A stretch of 64,000 bases of DNA, from contig WHVD01000029.1 in the NCBI GenBank assembly GCA_015178975.1, positions 248,001 through 312,000 on the forward strand, given 5' to 3'. This DNA comes from Hysterangium stoloniferum (taxonomy: Eukaryota > Basidiomycota > Agaricomycetes > Hysterangiales > Hysterangiaceae). Below are positions 11,122 through 24,021 of this stretch, piece after piece. The position numbers and the translations under genes were made by a program. How positions within the stretch are numbered: position 1 is the stretch's first letter; each line of letters opens with the position of its first letter. Under the pieces are notes generated by a model. That model searched no databases and was not told the origin of the DNA. It saw only the letters and a program-made list of their open reading frames with translations.

Positions 11122-14100
11122 CTAAGTGTGCTCGATGGATTCGCAAATGTGGAGGGCAATGCATTGTTGCTTGTGTGCACGGCATGGCAGTTGTTTAGTG
11201 AACATATCCGCGAGATTCTCTGAGGAAGCGAGGTGGCCTATTTCCACATCACCATCTGCGACTCGTTCACGAATGTAGTGATAGCGAATGTCAATATGTT
11301 TAACCCTGGAATTGTGTTTCGCATTCTTTGTTAGTGATACAGCCCCTGCATTATCGTTCCAAAGAATTGCTGGCCGTGGTTGGGGGTATCCAACTTCGTC
11401 CATTGCTGAATACATTTAAAGTATCTGTTTCATTGCCCTGGTTAGGGCCATATATTCCGCCTCAGTAGTTGAAAGTGCGACGGTAGGTTGATACTGCGTC
11501 CCCCATGCAGTAGGTCCACCTGCTTGGATAAAAACGTGCCCAGAACATGAGCGACGGTTGTCATGGTCCCCCCCGTAATCTGCATTGACATATCCAATTG
11601 GTCTGAGATCCCTATGGTTTCCCCCATATGTTATTTTATAGTCGAGTGTTCCCTTGAGATAACGAAGGACATGTGTGAGGGCATTCCAGTGAGCGCGGCC
11701 TGGGTTAGACAAAATTTGCTGAGTGTAGATATTGCATAGGATAGATCAGGTCGTGTAGCAATTTGAGCATACATTATGGACCCAAGCAGTTCGCGGTAGG
11801 GTTTATCGGCCATAAAAGCGTGGTCCTCCGAAGTTGATGGTGCCATGTCCTGTGTGAGAACCACTCCTGGGGGAAGTGGTGTCTGTCTAGGGTTACAATC
11901 TGTCATCCTGAATCGTTCTATAATTCTTTCCAGGTAAGCCCGTTGAGATATGCTTATGGTTCCAGTGGTTCGGTCCCTGTCGATTCGTATGCCTAGGACC
12001 AGATTCACGTCCCCCAAGTCCTTTATTTTGTATGTCCATCCCAACTCCTCCTTCGCCCTCTGCGCTTCCTCCCTAGTTGATGAGATCCCTGTGGTGTCAT
12101 CTGTGTACGTACTGGTGATAGTTATGTCCCCGTTATTGTGTCGTGACTGCACCGCTGGATCAGCTTTGGACCTGTAATACCCTAATTCCCCCATCTCTTT
12201 ATTCAGAGCCTCCGCCCAGTTGAAAGCACCATCCATAGTCCCATATAGTGTTTTGTTGAGCTGTCCGATCTTTCCTTCTACTTTTGCCCCATCGGGCAAC
12301 TCAATGTATGTGATTGCTTGGGGGTGTGAGTTTAAGTATGCTGCCACATAGTCGATTTGCCAGGCCTCCATATCCATGGACGCCACGATGGTGAGATTCA
12401 TACGTAGGGACTCATAGTGGACGACGGATGCGTAGGTTTCGAAAAAATCTACCCCCAGGATCTGTGTAAAACCCTTTGCCACCAAACGTGCTTTCCGAGC
12501 TATAAGGTTTCCATCCGTGTCATACTTATTTGCAAAGGTCCAACGTGTTTGTATTAGTCGGACATCTGAGGGTGGGTCAATTACCTTCCATATGTTTCTT
12601 TCTTTCATGACTGCCAACTCCTTTGCTATAGGTGCATCCCAGATATCTGGGTGTGTCATCGCCTCAGCATATGAACTTGGGAGCCAATAGTTCTGTGGGT
12701 CTGGAAGCTCGGCCATTGGCACTTCCCTCACAGTGGCTTGGATACTGTTAACGTTGGTAGGCCTTTTCCCATCCAATGCCCAATCTTCCCCAGCTTGTCT
12801 GGCATTTTCAGTATTACGTTCGGAATCTTGTGAATTGATAATTGCCTGCGTTGGAGTGCGAATATGATTTGATGTATGGGGTGCGACTGGCAGATCAACT
12901 ACAGGAGCAGTTTGAGGATCAGTTGTATTATCTGTCAGGTCAGTATTGTTATTGTGTTGTCCTTGATCAGATGGTGTGATGCTGCCCTCGTCCTCACTCG
13001 TTGATGACAATGGGAGGGGAGGTAACATTTTGTGTCCAACACCTTCCTCAAATATTACATCACGTGACCGGATGATGTTCCGAGTAGTGGGGATATACAG
13101 GCGGTAAGCGTCATGTCCAAAATAGCCAATCAACATACACTTAACAGATCGCGGTTCTAACTTGCCTAAACCATTGCCTGATTCCACAGGTATTTTTGCA
13201 TATGCGATGCATCCCAGGGGCCGCAAGTGTGAGACATTTGGCTTCATGTGGTGCCACAGTTCGAATGGCGTGATGGATGGGTTTCTTGCTGTAGGCACAA
13301 AATTGTGAAGGTAAATGAGTGTAGAGGCAATTTCACACCACATTGGAGGGGGCAACCTCGTCTCATGTAGTACAACTCGTACCCATTCAATAATGGTTTG
13401 ATGGGTACGCTCCACAATACCGTTAGACTCGGAGGAGTATGCACTAGTTGTTTCATGTAATATACCTCATTCTGCGATATAGTTGTCCCATAACGCATTG
13501 CAAAACTCAGTGCCCTCATCCGTTCGTATACAGCGAATCATTTGACCTGTTTGTCATTCTGCCAAAGTGACACTACATTTCAGGACATCCAATGTCATTT
13601 CTGCCTGCTTGTGCGCCAAGAAAGAGCCTTGAATTAAACCGGAGAAACCATCAATGATAAGCATCATGTAGGATTTACCTCCAGCAGACTTCACATGGGA
13701 CGGCCCCCACAGATCGATATAAATACATTCCCCGATAATCACTTCTCGTTGGTCATTGGTATAGAAGGGGCGTCGGGTGTGCTTGCCCATGATACAATCC
13801 TCGCAGGTCCCAGGTCTAGGAACTAGCGATGTTATATCTATCCCATTGGCAATTTGATTGTTATGCATATCCCTGATCGCCTTGTAACCGACATGTCCAA
13901 AACGGCGATGCCACATATCAATGTCTGTCGGCCAAACATGTGAGCAGGTGGTATACGCTGTTACCATGTTCTTGATGGTGATAGGATTCTTGGCCTCCTG
14001 GGAGTTCGGAGTAGAGTTGTTGTAGTGGGTTGGTGAGTGCAAGTCTATCTCATACATGGTCCCTACATTTCTTCCTCTCATAAAGGGGGCATTGGTTCTG

Positions 14101-14528
14101 TCGACGAAGGTTACCCCTCCTCCACCAAAAATCGTATAACATCCAGCCTTATCGAGGCGGCCGATTGAAATCAAGTTGTGGGATAGATCTGGAGTATATA
14201 GGGCATTTTTGAATATAACATTGGTTACCTTATGATCAAGAATAACCTGTTTTCTGACAGTGCCAATTCTGTGGATGTGGAATGTTCCCCCAACTGTAGC
14301 CGTTGTTCCACTATTTCTGTCGCATATAGTGTATGATGAGAAATTGTTGACATCGACGAAACAATGATCACTTGCTGCTGAATCAGCATATGTGATGGTA
14401 TAGGATTTTTGGTCCTGGTCCTGGATACCTTGTGTTATAAGAACACAGTAATTTTCACTGGATGTGGTAGTTGTTGACCCTGCTGGTATTATTATGGCAT
14501 TTGCTACTGTTGTTTGGCCAGGTTTCAC
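11122..14528 (-). pseudogene. pol: Copia-1 pol (protease-integrase-RT-RNase H), broken
   Basis: Recognisable blocks in order: protease YADSAASDH, integrase zinc region (HRRFGHVGY, CEDC), integrase core around YIDLWGPSH and RTDEGTEF, RT with SYTDDT-like YTDDTTGIS, then RNase H with ADYGGDHDNRRS, STTEAEYMAL and KHIDIRYHYIRE. In-frame TGA at 13554-13556 and 13467-13469 both fall where arginine is expected (AE-R-QTG and AE-R-GIL). A frameshift near 11710 and a TAA near 11416 further disable it. Confidence 0.88.
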
Positions 14529-15361
14529 GGTGGAGGTATCGGTAGGGTATCAGTGGCTTTCCCTTTCTTCTTCCACCAATCAGGGTACTGGCCCTCCATT
14601 CCCCCTCCTGGCTTGAAACACCTGTCAATCGTATGTCCTACTCTTTTACATGCTGGATTGGTACAGATGAGAGAGCTGCGCGTTCCCCTTTGCTGTGTTG
14701 TGAGTAAGGACTGAGTATTTTGGGGCGTCGCCTTTCTATGTCGTGCTATTGTGGCATCATGCATAGCAAACCTCACGATAACATCAGCTGACGTCTTTTG
14801 CTCATACAGCATGCTGACATAGATTGACCATTCGCTGGGCATTGACCCTAATATAATGGTGCGGAACTCGGAGTCGTCAATGGTACTACCTTGACTAATT
14901 GCCCTTTCCCAGGCTTCCCAGAGGGCTGCGAAATGTGCAGTTATGTCAGTACCATCAATATGTCTGATAGATCGTAACATGTTTTCTGCATTTAGTCGGC
15001 CAATGTCAGAAACGGCATTGTATGTTGTGATGAGGGCTTTCCATGCCTCCGCTGCAATTTGCGTTGACTTGATTCCAAAGCCAAGTGGGTTCTTGACATT
15101 AAGCGTAATCATGCTTTTTGAGTAAGTATCTCGTTGTGCCCATTCATCAGGGGTCAGTGTCATTGTGCCCCAGTAGCTCGTTGGTGTTGGGACTGGTGCA
15201 TTCAGAGTGTTCATTGCGGGTCTGATAATACTGCCATCTAGGTAGCCCTGAACTCCTCTGGCATGTGCTGCAGACAAAATGGTCTCCTTCCAAGTGAACC
15301 ATCTGTTTCCATCGAAGCGCTCATCAGCAGGGAGTTGAAACAAAGATGGTTGCGTAGTCAT
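14525..15361 (-). pseudogene. gag: Copia-1 gag
   Basis: 278 codons open from an ATG. The start region (LPADERFDGNRWFTWKETIL) is typical of UBN2-type Copia gag. Near the C terminus is a CX4CX4HX4C zinc knuckle (CTNPACKRVGHTIDRC). It ends in a proline run, and pol continues from 14528 in the -1 frame. That could be a frameshift site or simply damage. It is scored as part of a dead element. Confidence 0.8.
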
Positions 15362-15484
15362 ATTGATTGTAGTCGGGTCAGGGTCAGGGTCAGTTGGTCA
15401 ATGGGAGTCAGCGTGATCGTGGTCGGTTCCGGGTTCATCAGTCGATTGTTTTAACAGCGTTTGACAGAGTTCAGCAACGTAGGT

Positions 15485-15498
15485 CGGGGCCCATAACC
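15485..15498 (-). promoter_or_regulatory. Copia-1 primer-binding site
   Basis: The minus strand GGTTATGGGCCCCG follows the 5' LTR and matches the TRIM primer site. It is complementary to the initiator tRNA-Met anticodon arm. Confidence 0.75.
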
Positions 15499-15803
15499 TA
15501 TAAAGGTTACAAAGTCTTTCGTATGTGTGAGCATTCGCATGTGAATATGCAACATTCGTAACGTACCTCAGTCGACACAAGGTAAGAGATCGACTGAGGT
15601 TGGCTGGTTGAGCAGCTCGTAATTTATAGTAGTCCGAAAAAAAATAGAAATAGTACGATGTCTCGGATTGGTATCACGAGTGCACACTAGGCACTCATTA
15701 GGCTTGAGGCATGTATTAAGCTTCGATCCATACTTTGATTAGGTACGCATTAGACTTCGATCCATACTTTGAATATGCACACATTAGGCTTCGATCCATA
15801 ACA
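15499..15803 (-). repeat. Copia-1 5' LTR
   Basis: 305 bp, same length as the left LTR. On the minus strand it starts TGTTATGGATCG and ends ACCTTTATA, a non-canonical TG...TA. Confidence 0.9.
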
Positions 15804-18800
15804 AAGTAACCTCATCCCTTTACCGTGGGATGAGTTCCGCCAAAGGCTGGGATAACCGTGCTTACCTTATTCTACCGACAGTTAAGGCATACACAAGTAG
15901 GACTGAGCGGGAAGCCGTTGCATTGGGAACAAGTGTCAGACACCCATTAAAAGGCGCGTTCAGCTTAATGGTTTGTGCCAGTGAAATTGAAAGAAGGCTA
16001 GCAATGTCTGATAAAGAGCTACTAATAAGCCACTTATATCCTAGTTTTGATGTTATCTATGTTGGAATGTGTACATCATGAACAACAGATTCCGAGATCG
16101 GTATTTTTAGGACATGAGATTGAGGATACACAAAAAGAACACTTTGTCCCTTTGCAACTAACGGAATTGTGCTGTCCATTTATTGAGGGAGTGGAGTGTC
16201 GAAACCTATTTTAAAGGGGTGGGAGACTGAGAACAATGGAAGACTTGTATCATGATCCTCGATGCTCATGGGGAATATACCTGTTCCACATCAGGGTGTC
16301 CTAGTATCACCATTGCGCGCGACGACAAAATAGTAATAATATGAAGATTGTTTTCCATTGCTTTTTGGAGGAGTCGCCTAAACACCATGTGAAGAGCGAT
16401 TGTGAATCACCTTACGATTTGCTACCCGAGCAACATCCACTCGGGGGAGAGCTGGCGCCGATCACGAAAATTTAATCTGGAAGAATTTTTTTCGAAGGGT
16501 GGCCTAGTGAGAATCAAGTGCCGTATAGAACCTCACGCTCATCAACCATTCAACTCACCGAAGTCATTGTGTGAGCTGATGCTTGGTTGCGAAGGACTGA
16601 GCTGAGCTTGATCACACCAGGGTGATCAGGCTTTTAGGATACTAACGTTTATTTATAAATATAGCAAAACTCTTCTGTCTTAAATAAAATCCGGCAGATA
16701 ACTTTTCCATGACCACATGGGCCCCAATTTTGGGGGTCGTACGAATGTAACACAGTTATGTGCTAACCACGATCAGATCAAGCGCTGGTTGAGAGATTTA
16801 TGCCTATGCGCTGTGAGCATGGGCGCCAGATATCCCTTGTGTATGCTGGATCAATTCGTACGTTGATTCCACGTCGACTCGGCATTCTGTCCCTGTCGTA
16901 TAAACGCCTGTCTTCGTATCGATTCTTCCCAGAAGTAATAGAACGAGTCGGGATCCCTGTAGTGAGATAAACATGGGTAATGAGACACAGTTTAACAATC
17001 ACACAAACACTCATTGAATAGATAGTAACAAGCCACCTAAAGGAAAATGTATTCAAACCATGCACTCCATGAATATCTGTAATAACTCACGGCGTTGCGA
17101 TAAATGGAAGCTGAGAATGGGGTAATGCGAGAACAATGACAAGATTAAACAATATGACCACTGGAAAGTGATGCCATCAGTTATAATAGTGTGCTGCTGG
17201 ACCAACATGGTACCCTACAAAACGTCCTGTGGCAAGTAAGATATCGCTATGATTGAAATAGGAGTGAATTCTACTAACATAATATAAAATATGATATTAT
17301 CTCGAACAAAGAAAGACAATATCGAAGTTATCTTCTTACTCTCTCTGACGGATTGCAGGCTCGACATAAGTATACGTTCTCTGACGTGGCCTACAAATTT
17401 CCAAAGAGCAAGACCAAGATATATTCCTGAAATTGAAGTCGGTGCTTTGTTATGGTTTCTTCATTAAAACATTTACCTGCCGAGATAAAACTTGGGATTC
17501 TTCCGAATGAAGGTTTTATGAGAGTAATGGATGTGTACAGATGACGCATGGACTCACGCAGCAAACCCGGGGGAGAAACGTTCGCTAGATGTCTGAAAGC
17601 AGCCCAAATACCCCTTTGGAGTCGGAAGGACAGTGAAGATTTGTTTGGCAGCAAGGGTAAATAAATAAACTTGTTCCTGTAATCCTCTGTGAGCTTTAAA
17701 AGATGTGATATTCGTTCTAGACATACCACGGCTTCGGCTGCAATCAAGAATGTTATCCTATTATAAGCACTTGTACAGTGGGAGTAACGCCACACCTGTA
17801 AACATGGTTCCTCTTATAGCGCGGACTGCAGCAGTTAGTTGTCTGATCAGAGAGAGAGAGAGAGAGGGAGAAAACCCTAAACGTACTGGATGTAACATTT
17901 TGAAATAGAACGCACAACCGCAGGGCTAATATAGCATTGCAAGGAATCATAGAGCTCAAAATTACACCTCTACATAAAGTTCATATATGAATAATCAAAC
18001 GTTGAAGGAGCACTCACAGTGTGGAATACCAATTCCAGACATCACAACTATCACCAACGGTGTATGCCAGTGGTCAACGAACCCTAGATCAGCTGTGATT
18101 GAGTACTCACACCTGCTCTCCATTAAGTAGATATTTTGCACCTATATTATGCACTTACAGATTCCGGTACATTGTGGCTGGACTGGACTTTAAATTGAGC
18201 CAATCAAAGAGATGTCAGTTGGGGACAGCCAATGCAATTAAAGGCAAGGCTGCACCTAGAAACATGACACTTTAAAAAAAAAAAAGAATTATCCCACATA
18301 CTCAAGAGAATTGAAGTATTTTAACTACTCACAAGCCATTTAACAGTCCCAAATATCGGCACGACAGGTAGAAGACTTTGGTAAGTGACCATGGTTTGCT
18401 GCCATGATATTCATAAATAGACCAAAGTCTACATTAGGATTCAAACATTACCTCCATATATAATCTTTCTATATAAACCACGTCTTGTGTGGAAAATATT
18501 TCGTGGAGTGAAATACATACCTCAGCGTCCAGCATGAGGTTTGTGTCAAAAAGCATGAGGGTGAAGGTGGAGGCTACTCTTCTTACATGAGTTATTTATC
18601 TCACCGACAGATTTTGACATACCAGCTGACCGAGACAGAATGTGACTGTCAGATATTGCTGGTATCAGTGGTGTAGGTACAGCCGTCGAATTGTTGTTAA
18701 TAGACATAATTGAGTTAGGGGAGTTGGAGATGATGGCATCGTCAAAACTCGTTGTTATAATGGGACAGTGTAGCCCTGTTTAGACGCAACTGAAGCTAGC

Positions 18801-19590
18801 GCTCAGTCGTTTCTATGAATTTCAATGCTCTGAAAGCCCAAATTTTGATCAGCGTGAGGTGAGGAGGTTCAACCCTGTGGTGGAGTTGCCCTCAAGGCCT
18901 GTTCGGCTGCTTCGCAGTTGCCCTGTGCTCCGAGATGCTGATTTGACCGTCGGTGGTTGTGATCCGAATTTGGTAAGCAGTGTCCAATAAAACAAGGACA
19001 TCATTTTTGCGTGTGCATTTCATCTTATCTAATGCTTGTAATTTTGTGTCATTAGTGTATTGTAGCTTACATGTGAATTTCCTTCTTCAGCTGTCTCATT
19101 TCTCATGTCTTGCTTTGTCGTGCTTTTCCTGCTTTTCTTTGCTCTCCGGCTAACATTGCCACCACCACTTTCTCTCTGTCCCACATTACCACTGCCTCTT
19201 TCTGTTTGCCTGATGTTACCACTGCCGCTCTCTTTTCTATACATTTTTTGCCATTATCGTTATCGTGCGCTTCTTCTCCTTATGTTTCACTTTCCTTTTA
19301 TGTTACTTTTCCCCTCATGAACAGCTTGACTTTGTATCCCATGCTTTGCTTTACTGTCGTTTCAATAAATACGTTGAAATACATGACATGGCCACATATC
19401 ATCATCTTTTCCTTACAGTGGTGCGTTTTATATCACAAACATGTCGATTTATCGTAGCTTAATGAACATTAAAACGCTTTACTGTACTTTGGACGTCCAC
19501 TCAACACATGCATTGTATATCAGACATAACAAGGACTTGGTGCTTTTTCGGTGTTCCTACCTCGCCAGACAAGGCGTCATAGGCTTGGAC
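15804..19590. other. no gene recognised
   Basis: 3.8 kb without a supported gene. The longest frame, minus strand 17391-17795 (134 codons), has no domain I recognise. A GA microsatellite lies at 17849-17868. A roughly 30-bp pyrimidine-rich repeat, about three copies, occurs at 19150-19245 and explains the open frames there. Confidence 0.4.
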
Positions 19591-20058
19591 TTCACCGAAA
19601 GTAGGAAAGAAATGAGGAAGTAATTGTAGTGTTTACGCATCCACTTGTTGCGGTGGTCGCATAGCTAAGTTTGTAGAGGACTTGGTGGTTGTAACTGAAG
19701 GATCGTGACGCCGCCCATACGAACTGTATAGAACGATAGTAGGGTGTACCAGGCCCAGGGTTCTTCCTTGACGATCTCGAACGAGTTACTAACCTTCTCA
19801 GGGTCGGCTTCCTTGTCACAGACTCCGTTCCGTTAAAAAAAGATTTTGTCACAAGCGCAACACATCGCAATTGAATTTGACTGTTTCATTAATGTGGACT
19901 CCGGAAACTCCCACGAGCGGAGTTTCTGACGAACTCTTCTGGCGTGGTGATTTAGTGCTTTATTTATCTCAATCATAGTAGTCAAAGACCGTCTGAGTGC
20001 TGTAGGCGGTCCTTATCAAGACTTTTCCTGTTGTTACTCGCATCAGTGACGTAGTATT
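19591..20058. other. 5' flank of P450 copy 2
   Basis: Matches the flank of P450 copy 1: TAGTCAAAGA-CGTC-GAGTG, TATCAAGACT and TTGTTACTCG recur at similar spacing before both start codons. A decayed CxxC fragment lies on the minus strand near 19840. No separate gene is seen. The shared proximal about 110 bp may hold the core promoter. Confidence 0.45.
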
Positions 20059-21878
20059 ATGATGCACCTCATCACTCTTTTCGTTACCCTTCTCTTATAT
20101 GTCATATATCATGGCTACAAGAGGCCACGTTCAGGCCCTCCTGAACCTGATATGCTCACAAGGCGGGCTTTATGGTATATCGGCACACCGGAATTTTTCC
20201 TGGATCCATGGCGGTTTGTGTCAGAATCAAAGGAATGGGCTAAGGGCTCTATGTTCTCATTCAAGGTCCTGAGTGTGCGTTCATCCACTTATCGGGGGAT
20301 ATAAATTGCCATATTTTGCTGATATCCAAGTCTCCGTAATAGAGCACAGTCGTTGTACTGCGTAGCATACCTGGAAGGGACGCATTTTTCGCTAAAGGTA
20401 ATTCCGCTTACTTTGTAATGATAAGAAACATACTTCGAACTTCATTCCTAAAAAGGCATGGACTTTTTGAGCGGATATCGGTTGCTGGTATGTATTGCTA
20501 GCCGAGTTTACTCTCACATAACAGTCCTTGCCTGCCTCTGTCACTACAGAATCCTCAGTTGGCTGACATAACACCGGCGAAGGAGAAATCGGGTGATGAA
20601 AGTCAGGCCCGCGTCATGGCAAAGTTCATACAGGCTGGAGTATTGGCGAGGAGTGGGTTGATTATCTTTTGTATGGGCTACTCCGGAAACTGTCTAAAAT
20701 TTAGTGTATCCCACCCTGGTTCAAGACGTTTCCAAGATTCTCGACACTTGGGGCAATTGCGGGGAGACCGATCCTTTTAAGAGCGTCCATGAGGCAAGTT
20801 GCTTACATTTATGACAGAACACAGGTCTCTGAGAAAAGCTTCCAAAAGATTATTTTTGCCTTGTCCACCAGGGTAACAACATGCAGGGAGTTCTCAGACA
20901 ATCCCAAGTCGATCAAGCGACTCATGAAGATATTTGACCGCATGGAAGCAGGATCAAAACCGACGTCAATCTTATTTCCATGGGTTCCTACCCCAGCGAG
21001 AATGGGCAGATTTTTTGCGGGAGCAGAATTGTATAAAATGGTCAACGATGTTGTTCAAACTCGCAAGAAGGAAGGCAGACATGAAGACGACCCTTTGCAA
21101 GTTCTCATTGACAAGGAATTATCTCTAGTTGATATCACCAGGGTGAGTAGTTTGACATCATGTTTCGAATCATGAAGAGTGACAAGGCGCTGTTTAAACA
21201 AAGTTCATTGCAATGACGCTTTTCGCGGCTGTCATTAATACCGGCAATATACTATGTTGGGTTATAATCTACCTCGAAGCCAACCCAACTTGGAAAGCAC
21301 GAGTGCAGGGTGAAATAGACAAGCTCATACAGGACAATTGCCCTGGTGATTCCCCAGGTATCCCGTCCTTCCTCGCGACAGTGTCCATAGATTATTTGGA
21401 GGACGCAACGCGCAGCTTGGAATTGTGTATTCACGAAACACTTCGCATGATCTTCACCGGCACATTCATAAGGCAGAACATTGGGGATGACATTGTCGTC
21501 TCAGGAAGACGCATAAAACACGGGACCTTTCTGATGTTCTCCCCAGGCGATCTGCACTTCGATCCTACAATATTCCCGAATCCAGACGTATTCGACCCTA
21601 CCAGATTTACAGTCCAGGCAACAGAGGCTCGTCAGAGGCATGGCGTTACCTTTTTGGGCTGGGGAGCTTCCCGGCATGCGTGCGTGGGACGTCGCACAGC
21701 CCTTCTCATGATGAAAACTACTATGGTTCTCATTATGTCTAGATTTCATACAGATTTAGTTGATGCCAAAGGCGAGCCCGTACGCCAAGTGCCCCCCGAG
21801 CTACACACAATGTTATTCAAAGTGTGTCCACCGGCTCCAGAACACCGAGTCCTACTCAGATATCGTGAATATCGATAG
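20059..21878 (+). CDS. cytochrome P450 monooxygenase, copy 2
   Basis: Paralogue of 5712-7532 with 487 residues. Exons are 20059-20274, 20343-20397, 20456-20487, 20550-20652, 20705-20793, 20849-21142 and 21204-21878. The first six have exactly the same lengths as in copy 1. Motifs: N-terminal hydrophobic helix, FAAVINTGN in the I helix, ETLR, FDPTRF (a better match to the PERF motif than copy 1), and haem loop FLGWGASRHACVG. The GC-AG intron at 20794-20848 is kept. All junctions remain in frame, so both copies look functional. It is convergent with the FAD monooxygenase at 22633-24021. Substrate unknown. An alternative start is the second ATG at 20062. Confidence 0.9.
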
Positions 21879-22632
21879 TGATACCAGGCTGGGTTCTCCA
21901 TGTAACAATTGCATTTAAAAATGGTTATCATCAAACAAGACAGGGGGAACTTGGACGGTGTCGGGTGTGAGATATTTCCGTATTTTTGCACGATTTGTAG
22001 CTTCCGATACAAAGATTTATTGATTGCCATATGTATATCTAGAATTTTCGGGGCACCGCACGTTTGACTTGAGTTGGATACATGAGAACCCGTCACAAGA
22101 GCGGAAGAAAAGTATTACAGGCACAGTGACTATATACCTACCTCTTCCTGTAATGCGATAGTCAACTGTCCTTAATTTTCATCATTTTATATCGGTGGTA
22201 GTACTGGTTTCTATGAAAGGTTATATATAAGTAGAAGTCGATCCTCAAGTTATTCTGATATCTGTCAATGTCCGCAGCAGATACAACGGTCGACCTCTGT
22301 AAAAACATCACTGGAACGGCGAGTGCATAGTTCATGATCCTCTCTTGTATTGACCGCATGTATCAGGCAGCCACAATACTGTCGTATGCTCCATTGAAGC
22401 GAAAATGTAAATATTTAGGGATCTCGTTGATAGACAAAGTGAGGCCGGAAAGGCTAGGCAAACGATCAGTTAAAAAGGGCATTCCTTCCTTTGATTTAAT
22501 CGGGGTCTTGCCTGTGGCATTAGACACCCGCACGAAACGGTCTCCCTCGTTATTGTAATTATTCAGTCAGATTATAATTTTAGAGATGGAAGTTAAATCG
22601 AAAAGTAATTAACCCAACATGGGATTTGCCCA
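21879..22632. other. intergenic, convergent gene ends
   Basis: Lies between the P450 stop and the monooxygenase stop. The first about 350 bp match the copy-1 3' flank in patches. No gene seen. Confidence 0.4.
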
Positions 22633-24021
22633 CTAATCCCGATTCTCTAATCCAGACATGCTCCACGCGGCCGTCCTCCTAAAAATTGCCAGAGTCCCAA
22701 CAACACGCAAGAATAAATTCCTCACAACCCTTTGCCACCCAGTCCTCAAGTTGATCATTGCCGTCACCCCCTTCGTCATACCAACGACCCTTTCTCCAAT
22801 GGCATGCCGAGACTCCGAGTATCGCTGCAATATCGCATCTGCCTCAGCCTGTCCCTCGCTGTCATTGTCATGGCCGTTCAATTTGATCGCCTCCATATGC
22901 GCCGAGATAGCCCGCGCCGCAGAAACAGCATCACAAATTCCCAAATTCATCCCCTGCCCTCCAACCGGCGAGTGCACATGCGCCGCATCTCCCGCGAGCA
23001 AAATATTCCCAATCCCCATCGGGTGATAATAAGCCCCCGCGAGCGCGAAGCGCATGCGGTATCTCGATGACGCGACGACGTCGGTAATCTCCATTCTCGT
23101 GTCCCAGGGATTGCGCTTATCTAATTGTTGTTGGAGATATTCGAGAGATGGGTTGTGGGGAATTTCAGGGCCACCGATGGGGGTACCGAATGCGATGCGC
23201 CATAGCTGGTCATGGGTATCATTGCTGGAAGGAAGAGGGACCAGGAGGAAGAATGTGTTGAGGTGGACATACAGGCTATTGCGGGGTAATGAGGATGGTG
23301 TTGGCTTTTTGATGTGGACATCGGCGAAGACGATGTTGAATAATGGAGCGAAGGAAGGATCATCGTAAGCGATGCCGGTGGTGGGGTCTTTAAAGCTAAT
23401 ATTGGCTAGTTTTCGGACCTGAAAAAGCGTGTCAGGAGGACGTCTGAGAAGTATGGAAAAACTTCCGCACCGTAGAGTGTGCACCATCGGCACCGACAAC
23501 GTATCTCGTGTGAGTAATACTTCCGTCGGCAAAAACCACTTCTAGATCCTGCTCTGCGTTACGTATATCAACCACGGTCATGTTGGTATAAACTGAAGCA
23601 CCATGTTGCTTCAATTTACTCCGGAAAATATTCTCAACGTCATGCTGTCCAATAAAAACGGAATTGGGAAACGGGGTAGCCCCTTCTAATACGGACAAGT
23701 CAATATCTAGTATCTTGTTGGTACTGCCATAAACTCGTGCCCCGGTGCATCGAATACCATATTCAAGGATGGGTTCGGCTAAGCCGATTGTGTTCAATAC
23801 CTGGAACAGAGTCATGAAAACGAGTCATCGAGAATAAGAGGAGACAGACAAACCTCTAATGTCCTCGAATGAACAATTCCAGCACGAGAATCTTTGCGAG
23901 TAGTTGTAGATGAGTCGACTATGGCGACTTGGCGACCTAATTGAGAAAGGGTAATGGCTGCAGCAAGGCCAACTGGTCCAGCTCCGACTACTAATACTTC
24001 CACTTTGTTTGGAAGAGACAT
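22633..24021 (-). CDS. FAD-dependent aromatic-ring-type monooxygenase
   Basis: A predicted 427-residue flavoprotein of the PHBH / phenol hydroxylase-like class (FAD_binding_3), which uses NAD(P)H and oxygen to hydroxylate small, often aromatic, substrates. Three exons join in phase 0: 24021-23854, 23800-23471 and 23418-22633. The introns are 53 and 52 bp, GT-AG. The N-terminal Rossmann motif is VVGAGPVGLAAAITL. GADGAHSTVRK is split by intron 2. The second FAD motif is GDAAHVHSPVGGQGMNLG. No C-terminal thioredoxin-like domain is present, so it is shorter than classical phenol hydroxylases. All conserved motifs are intact and the gene appears functional. Its closeness to a P450 suggests a shared oxidative pathway, which is inference only. 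Confidence 0.9.

Larger units (their letters stand above)
10807..15803 (-). mobile_element. decayed Copia (Ty1) LTR retrotransposon
   Basis: Two 305-bp LTRs flank gag and pol on the minus strand. Order of domains is gag with zinc knuckle, aspartic protease, HHCC and DDE integrase, reverse transcriptase, RNase H, as in Copia. Pol is broken by two TGA codons, one TAA and at least one frameshift. A partial second copy of LTR sequence lies just outside at 10743-10806. No target duplication was recognised. Confidence 0.92.

Noticed and set aside
17391-17795. 134-codon minus-strand frame
   Set aside because: No motif, no splice partners, and no second line of evidence. Chance length is possible.
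22658-23368. Plus-strand frames of 104-122 codons
   Set aside because: They are shadows of the FAD monooxygenase on the opposite strand, which has intact motifs.
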